Assembly: GCA_030634925.1 (NCBI GenBank)
Contig: DAOVZV010000103.1
Location: 1 to 5,536, forward strand
From: Sulfurovum sp.
Lineage (GTDB): Bacteria; Campylobacterota; Campylobacteria; Campylobacterales; Sulfurovaceae
Length of the DNA stretch: 5,536 nt
Reading direction: 5' to 3'
Below the pieces are notes generated by a model. That model saw only the letters and a list, made by a program, of their open reading frames with translations. It had not been told where the DNA came from and ran no database searches. Of the stretch, positions 1 through 4,434 are shown one piece after another (the stretch's first letter is position 1; every line of letters starts with the position of its first letter). The position numbers and the translations under genes are program-made.

Positions 1-674
1 CAGAGCTTACAATCATAGCCTATAACAAACCAAAAGGTGTACTTGTAACCAAAAAAGATGATAGAGGACGAGCTACTATATATCATAAGCTTTCTGGTAA
101 ATATAGACACTTTGTAGCAGTAGGTAGGCTTGATTATGCTTCTGAGGGGCTTTTACTTTTGACCGATAGTCCTGAAGTAGCTACTGCTCTATTAGAGAGT
201 GGGCTAGACCGTACTTATAATCTCAAAATAGACAAACCCATAACTCCAGAGATGATAAGTGCTATGAAAGAGGGACTAGTACTTGATGATGCAAGAGCAG
301 GAGCACATGAAAAGAGCAAGATTTACAGTATGGAGTTTGCACCATTTGCTCATTTTGAAGTCCGTGCAGAGGGTGCGAAATTTTCAAAACTTAGAGTCAC
401 TATCACAGAGGGTAAAAACCGAGAGCTTAGAAGATTTTTTGCCCATTTTGATGCACAAGTATTGGACTTAAAAAGAGTAGCATTTGGAGGGATTGAGCTA
501 AATAATCTACCTACAAATAAGACTAGATACTTCACAAGACGAGAGTATGATGATGTACATAAGTTTATGAAGAGAAGAAGAGAGAATGCAATAGCTGATA
601 TTAAAAATGAAGAAAATAGAGTAAAACAAGAGAGAAAAAATAAAAAAGATAAGAAGTTTGCCAAAAAAGATTGA
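1..674 (+). CDS. rluB: RsuA/RluB-family rRNA pseudouridine synthase (5' partial)
   Basis: This enzyme family isomerises a specific uridine to pseudouridine in ribosomal RNA; RluB acts on 23S rRNA in the cytoplasm. The reading frame is open at the left edge: the first whole codon is at 3 and 223 residues are visible. The fragment opens with the family motif YNKPKGVLVT (fragment residues 7-16). It then has VGRLDYASEGLLLLTD (40-55), whose Asp44 (codon 132-134) is the catalytic aspartate. EGKNRELRRFF further on is the other conserved block, followed by the IEL(N)NLP region. The N-terminal S4 RNA-binding domain expected in this family lies upstream of the window. The last ~35 residues are very rich in Lys and Arg, probably an RNA-contacting tail. 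An internal TTG at 159 falls after the catalytic motif and is not a real start. Choosing RluB over RsuA or RluE is inference; the family assignment is firm. Confidence 0.92.
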   Translation, partial: ELTIIAYNKPKGVLVTKKDDRGRATIYHKLSGKYRHFVAVGRLDYASEGLLLLTDSPEVATALLESGLDRTYNLKIDKPITPEMISAMKEGLVLDDARAGAHEKSKIYSMEFAPFAHFEVRAEGAKFSKLRVTITEGKNRELRRFFAHFDAQVLDLKRVAFGGIELNNLPTNKTRYFTRREYDDVHKFMKRRRENAIADIKNEENRVKQERKNKKDKKFAKKD

Positions 675-686
675 TTTTGATATAAT
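658..686 (+). promoter_or_regulatory. Predicted sigma-70 promoter of the OmpA-like lipoprotein gene
   Basis: A perfect -10 hexamer TATAAT lies at 681-686. It is preceded by TG one base upstream (678-679), giving an extended -10. TTGCCA at 658-663 matches a -35 box with a 17-bp spacer. The -35 lies inside the last codons of the pseudouridine synthase gene, so the lipoprotein gene can be transcribed independently of it. Transcription would start near 693, leaving a leader of about 20 bases with an AAAGGA ribosome binding site at 702-707. Confidence 0.65.
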
Positions 687-713
687 AAGTGACAAATAAT
701 TAAAGGATAAAAT

Positions 714-1421
714 ATGAATTTTAAACAACCATTAATCGCAGGAGTTGTGGCTATGTTGCTACTCTCAGGATGTACTAATGAGCCATCTTTGGTCAAAGAT
801 GATAGTTATAATGCTACAAAAACAGGAGCTGTAACAGGTGCAATAGTTGGTGCATTAGTTGGCTACAATAGCAAAGGTGGAAATGCCAAAAAAGCATTGG
901 TAGGTGGTGTTATTGGTGGAGCTGTAGGTAGTGCTATTGGATATAGTATGGATAATCAAGCCAATGAAATAGCAAGAGCATTAGGTACAGGAGTCAATAA
1001 CGACCCTCTAGCAAGACTTGACCCAAATAAACAACTAATCGTATCAAAGAGCGATAAATATGTCAAGATTATGTTTAGAGACCCTATGATGTTTGCATCA
1101 GGTTCTGCCAAACTAAAAGCTAGGTCAAGAGCAAATATAAGAAAAGTAGCACAACTATTGGCAAAATATCCAAAAACAGTTGTCGGTGTAGCAGGATTTA
1201 CAGATAGCGATGGTGGATATGGATACAACCAAACATTATCACAAAAAAGAGCAAATACTGTAGCCAATCTATTATCAAGAAATGGAAGACCAGCTATCAA
1301 AGGTTGTGCTTACAAAAAAGCTATAGCACCAAATACATCTGCAAAAAACAAAGCACTCAACAGAAGAGTTGAAGTATATCTATATTCCAAACGCTCTGAT
1401 ATGTCAAACCCTTGTAGATAA
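714..1421 (+). CDS. OmpA-family outer-membrane lipoprotein with glycine-zipper segment
   Basis: A 235-residue lipoprotein that probably anchors the outer membrane to peptidoglycan. A signal peptide ends in the lipobox LLSGC, with Cys20 as the lipidated residue. Thr at +2 favours outer-membrane sorting. Residues about 38-77 are a Gly/Ala-rich glycine zipper with repeated GxxxG spacing, which may insert in or pack against membrane. Residues about 115-225 form an OmpA C-terminal domain: GFTDSDG (161-167) with Asp164, YN..LS..RA (171-180) with Arg179, and NRRVE (216-220) are the motifs that bind diaminopimelate in peptidoglycan. This order resembles E. coli YiaD. Two extra cysteines, C198 and C234, could form a disulfide. 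The ATG at 714 is supported by AAAGGA six bases upstream and by the signal peptide. The gene is 39 bp after the pseudouridine synthase gene and converges with the next gene. Confidence 0.93.
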   Translation: MNFKQPLIAGVVAMLLLSGCTNEPSLVKDDSYNATKTGAVTGAIVGALVGYNSKGGNAKKALVGGVIGGAVGSAIGYSMDNQANEIARALGTGVNNDPLARLDPNKQLIVSKSDKYVKIMFRDPMMFASGSAKLKARSRANIRKVAQLLAKYPKTVVGVAGFTDSDGGYGYNQTLSQKRANTVANLLSRNGRPAIKGCAYKKAIAPNTSAKNKALNRRVEVYLYSKRSDMSNPCR

Positions 1422-1423
1422 AA

Positions 1424-1837
1424 CTACTTGATTGAGCGAAGCATTCGTTTCGCTCCTTCTGCATCCAAAGAACCAGAAGAAAATTTATATTCTATATTCT
1501 TGGTAGCTTCAGTAAGCTTATTTTTAAACTCATCTCCACGAACTCTCTCATCTATAAATAAATACATATCCTCAAAATTGGGGAAAAATGTCAAAAACTC
1601 TCTTTTGAGACTAGAGTTATCCCACGCTTTTATCTGTTTATCACTATCTGCACCCACTACATCTAGTATAGATTGACCAATACTATCATACTTTTGATAA
1701 CCATCAAACTGATGCTTCTCCTTGTACTCTTCGCTCTGTAAAGCAGGGTCACCCTCTTGTATATCTTTGACTGAATTTGTAACAAAATACAATGCACCAA
1801 CGCCTAATGCTATAAATACCATAAAATTCTTATCCAT
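1424..1837 (-). CDS. Small membrane-anchored protein of unknown function
   Basis: I do not recognise a named family for this 137-residue protein. Residues about 5-21 are a single hydrophobic helix with a short charged N-terminus, so it is probably an inner-membrane anchor without a clear cleavage site. The remainder is soluble, charged and cysteine-free: an acidic stretch (28-42), then a region with FFPNFEDMYLFIDERVRG (84-101), then a helical C-terminus. It looks like a properly evolved protein rather than a chance frame: the start at 1835-1837 has AAAAGGAT six bases upstream, and the composition is balanced. The stop lies 2 bp from the stop of the convergent lipoprotein gene. It follows the DUF2461 gene by 76 bp on the same strand and may belong to the hemB transcript or use its own -10 box. 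Its role cannot be inferred; I suspect it is conserved within the Campylobacterota but cannot confirm this. Confidence 0.78.
   Translation of the reverse strand: MDKNFMVFIALGVGALYFVTNSVKDIQEGDPALQSEEYKEKHQFDGYQKYDSIGQSILDVVGADSDKQIKAWDNSSLKREFLTFFPNFEDMYLFIDERVRGDEFKNKLTEATKNIEYKFSSGSLDAEGAKRMLRSIK
1434..1455. terminator. Possible stem-loop between convergent genes
   Basis: GAGCGAA at 1434-1440 pairs with TTCGCTC at 1449-1455. The stem can extend inward by a G-U and a C-G pair to leave the four-base loop ATTC, about nine pairs in all. It starts 12 bases after the stop of the lipoprotein gene and lies inside the last codons of the opposing gene. No T-run follows on the + strand; on the minus strand only TTTT follows, about ten bases later. 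It could end or protect both convergent transcripts, but it is not a canonical intrinsic terminator. Confidence 0.3.
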
Positions 1838-1881
1838 AATTTATCCTTTTTATATAAGTTCATCTGTAAATAATAGACATA

Positions 1882-1890
1882 ATTATACTA
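1882..1890 (-). promoter_or_regulatory. -10-like box for the small membrane protein gene
   Basis: Read on the minus strand, this is TAGTATAAT, with a perfect TATAAT hexamer at 1882-1887. It is placed about 45 bp before the start codon of the 137-residue protein. No recognisable -35 lies 16-18 bp upstream, which is common in Campylobacterota promoters. In this A/T-rich background the match is suggestive only. Confidence 0.4.
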
Positions 1891-1913
1891 ATATTCTCTT
1901 TATCTTACGCAAA

Positions 1914-2621
1914 CTATAGTAAATGATTTTTTTTTGATGTTTGTCTAGAACACAATTCATAAACCCACTGATGAAGCTCAAATGAATCTTGATATATAGC
2001 AAAATGTTTCTCCAATACCTCTCTATTATGAAACGACTCATCAGGTGTATATATATGATACGAATACATAGCTCCATATAGATATAGATATGAGAAACTA
2101 TCATCTCTATCCATTCCTACAGGGTATCGTTTGTATTGAGGCTTGACTACTTGATAGCCTTTGTCTTCTAGTTTGACTAGTATATTATGTAACTCTTCTC
2201 TTTTTATATCATCTCTAATATACTCTCTATACAGAGCCAAAAGAGGAGGTTTGAAAGCTCTAACTCCAGTAGCCACCATCACTTCAAAAGGTTCATAATG
2301 CATATAAAAAGAGCTACTTTGCATACGATGAGTCTCACCTTGCCAAAATATAATCCCTATCTTCTCTTTGATAGGGTCAAGCTTATGAAAACGAGCATCT
2401 CTATATATACGAAATAGAGATTTATTGACTTTAGGTACAGCATATATAGATGGTACTAATATCTGTAAAAACTCTCCCATCTCTTCTATATAAGCTTTAT
2501 TTACATCAACGATAAATCGTTCATACTCTACTCTGTGAGCATCAAGATACTCTTTGGAGTTATTCATAATGATATTAGATAAAAAATCTAAACCCTCTTT
2601 TGGAAAACCTTGAAACTGCAT
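1914..2621 (-). CDS. DUF2461 (TIGR02453-type) family protein
   Basis: This 235-residue protein matches my knowledge of the DUF2461 family, whose biochemical function is not established. Characteristic blocks are the N-terminal F..FL..I..NNSKEYLDAHR (6-30) and LFRIYRDARFHK (69-80) followed by DPIKEKIG (82-89). SFYMHYEP with VMVATGV (104-120) and the RYPVGMDRDD segment (165-174) complete the pattern. Length is about normal for the family. There is no signal peptide or membrane segment, so it should be cytoplasmic. The ATG at 2619-2621 has AAGGGA five bases upstream. It lies 39 bp downstream of hemB on the same strand, suggesting co-transcription, although nothing links the family to haem synthesis. 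Near the 3' end there is a run of nine A on the coding strand (1927-1935). Losing or gaining one base there would only swap the last few residues for a short extension. Confidence 0.9.
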   Translation of the reverse strand: MQFQGFPKEGLDFLSNIIMNNSKEYLDAHRVEYERFIVDVNKAYIEEMGEFLQILVPSIYAVPKVNKSLFRIYRDARFHKLDPIKEKIGIIFWQGETHRMQSSSFYMHYEPFEVMVATGVRAFKPPLLALYREYIRDDIKREELHNILVKLEDKGYQVVKPQYKRYPVGMDRDDSFSYLYLYGAMYSYHIYTPDESFHNREVLEKHFAIYQDSFELHQWVYELCSRQTSKKNHLL

Positions 2622-2660
2622 TTATATCCCTTGAATAATTTTGATTAATATAGAAACCAA

Positions 2661-3632
2661 CTACTTTCCAAGCAATATCGCAGCCTCTTTTGCATGATAA
2701 GTGATGATAATATCAGCCCCTGCTCTTTTGAATGCCATAAGAGTTTCCATCATTACTTTGTCATAGTCAATCACTCCTGCTTTTCCTGCTACTTTGAGCA
2801 TAGAGTATTCACCTGATACATTATATATAGCTAGTGGAAGAGTCGTATTGTTTTTGACATCTCTTATCACATCGAGATATGCTAACGCTGGTTTAACCAT
2901 AAGTATATCAGCACCTTCTGCCTCATCTGCTACACTCTCTGCTATTGCTTCATTGCGATTAGCAGGGTTCATCTGATAGCTTCTTCTATCTCCAAAGCTC
3001 GGACTAGACTCTGCGACATCACGAAATGGTCCATAATATGATGATGAAAACTTAGTAGAGTATGACATAATAGGAAGATTAACAAATCCTGCCTCGTCAA
3101 GTCCATTGCGTATAGCCGTAATCATACCGTCCATCATACCACTTGGAGCTATCATATCCACTCCTGCTTTGGCGTGGATTACTGCTTGTTTGGCTAAGTT
3201 GCCTAGAGTAATATCATTATCCACAGTCTCTAACACTGGGTCAAGACCTCCACAATGTCCATGGTCTGTATATTCACAAAAGCATAAATCTGTAGTCACA
3301 AACATATCAGGATGAGCCTCTTTGATAGCTCTTACAGAATTAGCCATTATCCCGTGTTCACACATTGCGTCACTTCCCACAGAGTCTTTGGTATCAGGAA
3401 TACCAAATAGTATAATAGAGTATATTCCCAAATCTTTCAAATCATTACACTCTTTTATCACTTCATCTATACTCATCTGAAATACACCTGGCATTGAACC
3501 AACTTCTATCTTGATACCCTCACCACTTTTTATAAATAGTGGATAGATAAAATCATCAACTCTTAGATGAGTCTCTTGGAGTAGGTCTCTTAGTACTGGA
3601 TTAATTCTTTTTCTTCTAAAACGAGCAAACAT
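2661..3632 (-). CDS. hemB: Delta-aminolevulinic acid dehydratase (porphobilinogen synthase)
   Basis: HemB condenses two 5-aminolevulinate molecules into porphobilinogen, the second common step of haem and sirohaem synthesis, in the cytoplasm. The protein is 323 residues from the chosen start, close to the 324 of E. coli. The zinc site is the cysteine triad in DLCFCEYTDHGHCGG (Cys117, Cys119, Cys127). The two Schiff-base lysines are in YSTKFSSSYYGPFRD (Lys194) and LMVKPALAYLD (Lys247). NRNEAIAES carries the glutamate that in related enzymes helps bind the allosteric magnesium. All catalytic residues are present. I chose the ATG at 3630-3632, giving MFARFRRKRIN, because the AAAGG ribosome binding site is seven bases from it but only one base from the ATG at 3636-3638. 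The longer version would add Met-Pro. The gene diverges from ribA and leads a same-strand series with the DUF2461 gene. Confidence 0.97.
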   Translation of the reverse strand: MFARFRRKRINPVLRDLLQETHLRVDDFIYPLFIKSGEGIKIEVGSMPGVFQMSIDEVIKECNDLKDLGIYSIILFGIPDTKDSVGSDAMCEHGIMANSVRAIKEAHPDMFVTTDLCFCEYTDHGHCGGLDPVLETVDNDITLGNLAKQAVIHAKAGVDMIAPSGMMDGMITAIRNGLDEAGFVNLPIMSYSTKFSSSYYGPFRDVAESSPSFGDRRSYQMNPANRNEAIAESVADEAEGADILMVKPALAYLDVIRDVKNNTTLPLAIYNVSGEYSMLKVAGKAGVIDYDKVMMETLMAFKRAGADIIITYHAKEAAILLGK

Positions 3633-3639
3633 AGGCATA

Positions 3640-3644
3640 CCTTT
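3640..3644 (-). promoter_or_regulatory. Ribosome binding site deciding the hemB start
   Basis: On the minus strand this reads AAAGG. It is one base from the upstream in-frame ATG (3636-3638) but seven bases from the second ATG (3630-3632), which is the usual spacing. The second ATG is therefore preferred; it also begins the protein at MF.RFRR, the form I recall for Campylobacter HemB. Confidence 0.6.
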
Positions 3645-3660
3645 ATATTTAAATTGAGTT

Positions 3661-3669
3661 ATTTTACAA
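3661..3669 (-). promoter_or_regulatory. Candidate hemB -10 region
   Basis: The minus strand reads TTGTAAAAT, with TAAAAT (3661-3666) as a five-of-six match to TATAAT. Transcription would begin near 3654, giving a leader of about 20 bases before the preferred hemB start. No -35 is evident. It is the best candidate in the divergent region, but the A/T-rich background makes it weak. Confidence 0.3.
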
Positions 3670-3682
3670 TAAATATAGATTA

Positions 3683-3707
3683 TTAACTATTAATTGGCTA
3701 TTGTTAA
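3683..3707. promoter_or_regulatory. Imperfect dyad between hemB and ribA (candidate operator)
   Basis: TTAACTAT (3683-3690) and ATTGTTAA (3700-3707) are inverted copies matching at seven of eight positions, separated by nine bases. The element sits just upstream of the ribA -10 box and upstream of the likely hemB promoter, where a shared repressor or activator could act on both genes. No known regulator motif is recognised, and chance is possible in such A/T-rich DNA. Confidence 0.25.
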
Positions 3708-3709
3708 AG

Positions 3710-3715
3710 TATAAT
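3710..3715 (+). promoter_or_regulatory. ribA -10 box, probably giving a leaderless mRNA
   Basis: A perfect TATAAT lies at 3710-3715. The usual start point, about seven bases after the hexamer, coincides with the A of the ribA ATG at 3722. No convincing -35 is present, and there is no Shine-Dalgarno sequence in the 20 bases before the ATG, which agrees with a leaderless or nearly leaderless transcript. Confidence 0.5.
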
Positions 3716-3721
3716 TTCACC

Positions 3722-4288
3722 ATGAATAATATAGAAATATCACAAATCGCAACTTTACCGACCCAATATGGTACATTTAACATTCAAGCATTCAAGCAAG
3801 ATGATAAAGAACACCTAGCCATATTCACAGACAATCTATCAGACAATCCAATAGTCAGAGTCCATTCAGAGTGCCTAACAGGCGACGCATTGGCTTCAAA
3901 CAAATGTGATTGTGGAGAACAGCTACAATACGCACAAAAACTCATATCAAAAGAGGGTGGAATGATAATATACCACCGTCAAGAGGGACGAAATATAGGA
4001 CTACTAAACAAAGTAAACGCCTACGCGCTACAAGACACAGGACTAAACACCATAGAAGCCAACCACCAACTAGGCTTCAAAGCAGACGAGAGGACTTATG
4101 AAATAGTAGAGTTCATGCTAAAATACTTCGGTATAAACAGACTCCAACTACTCACAAACAATCCTAAAAAGATAGAGAGTCTAGGAGATATAGAGATAAC
4201 ACAGAGGCTACCAATAAAAATAGAAGCAAACCCTTATAATGAGGATTATCTACAAGTAAAGAAAGAGCAGATGGGGCATTTATTATAA
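3722..4288 (+). CDS. ribA: GTP cyclohydrolase II
   Basis: RibA opens the imidazole ring of GTP, releasing formate and pyrophosphate, in the first committed step of riboflavin, FMN and FAD synthesis. The 188-residue cytoplasmic protein has every family motif. RVHSECLTGDAL followed by KCDCG supplies the zinc ligands Cys51, Cys62 and Cys64. YHRQEGRNIGLLNK (84-97) binds the substrate. NHQLGFKADER (114-124) carries the catalytic Asp122 and Arg124, equivalent to E. coli Asp126 and Arg128. LTNNPKK and the terminal KKEQMGHLL are also typical. It is a stand-alone RibA without a fused RibB domain. The start is the ATG at 3722, matching the family N-terminus; an in-frame TTG at 3701 would add seven residues overlapping the -10 box. 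Its coding strand is richer in C than G, unlike its neighbours. It diverges from hemB and is followed by 146 bp before the porin gene. Confidence 0.97.
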   Translation: MNNIEISQIATLPTQYGTFNIQAFKQDDKEHLAIFTDNLSDNPIVRVHSECLTGDALASNKCDCGEQLQYAQKLISKEGGMIIYHRQEGRNIGLLNKVNAYALQDTGLNTIEANHQLGFKADERTYEIVEFMLKYFGINRLQLLTNNPKKIESLGDIEITQRLPIKIEANPYNEDYLQVKKEQMGHLL

Positions 4289-4389
4289 ATCTAATAATAG
4301 ATATTCCCCTCCAAAAAATCTCATATAAACAAATCACGCTTAAAAGAAAGACTAATTCCATCTAATTATCTACATTATAAGTAGAATAC

Positions 4390-4398
4390 TGCTATTAT
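4390..4398 (+). promoter_or_regulatory. Candidate extended -10 promoter of the porin gene
   Basis: TGCTATTAT contains TG one base before TATTAT (4393-4398), a five-of-six match to the -10 consensus. Transcription would start near 4405 and yield a leader of about 30 bases that includes most of the tandem repeat. A -35 element is not visible. Confidence 0.4.
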
Positions 4399-4400
4399 AA

Positions 4401-4422
4401 AAATAATTAACAAATAATTAAC
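4401..4422 (+). repeat. Tandem 11-bp direct repeat in the porin leader
   Basis: AAATAATTAAC occurs twice without mismatch or gap (4401-4411 and 4412-4422), and the next three bases, AAA, begin a third unit. The repeat ends exactly where the AAAGG ribosome binding site (4423-4427) starts. It may arise by slippage, act as a translation-enhancing A/U-rich leader, or be a protein-binding site with one helical turn between units. Confidence 0.75.
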
Positions 4423-4434
4423 AAAGGCTTTAAG

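Larger units (their letters stand above)
4289..4434 (+). other. ribA-porin intergenic region
   Basis: This 146-bp A/T-rich gap contains no coding frame. A small stem ATCTA/TAGAT (4289-4293 and 4298-4302, loop ATAA) follows the ribA stop but has no T-run. TCTAC (4369-4373) and GTAGA (4381-4385) form another minor stem. No canonical terminator separates ribA from the porin gene. The right half holds the porin promoter candidate and the tandem repeat listed separately. Confidence 0.5.

Noticed and set aside
159..674. A 171-residue gene starting at TTG 159
   Set aside because: The frame continues upstream to the window edge and the catalytic GRLD motif lies before 159, so this is only the tail of a gene truncated by the window.
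350..796. Antisense frame of 148 codons
   Set aside because: It lies opposite the pseudouridine synthase and lipoprotein genes; its Ser/Phe/Leu-rich composition is what the reverse of Lys/Glu-rich coding DNA gives.
956..1300. Antisense frame of 114 codons
   Set aside because: It is wholly inside the lipoprotein gene on the opposite strand, with no start signal or recognisable domain.
1927..1935. Nine-T run on the + strand as a terminator
   Set aside because: No G/C-rich stem precedes it, and no + strand gene ends nearby.
1883..2104. A separate 73-codon minus-strand frame
   Set aside because: It overlaps the DUF2461 coding end in another frame and has no ribosome binding site; it is only of interest as the frame reached by loss of one A in the nine-A tract.
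3701..3721. TTG at 3701 as the ribA start
   Set aside because: It has no ribosome binding site, overlaps the TATAAT box and adds residues before the normal family N-terminus; the ATG at 3722 fits better.
4273..4309. GGGG (4273-4276) pairing with CCCC (4306-4309) around the ribA stop
   Set aside because: The outer stem is only four pairs, the interior pairs poorly, and no T-run follows, so it is not convincing as a terminator or riboswitch.
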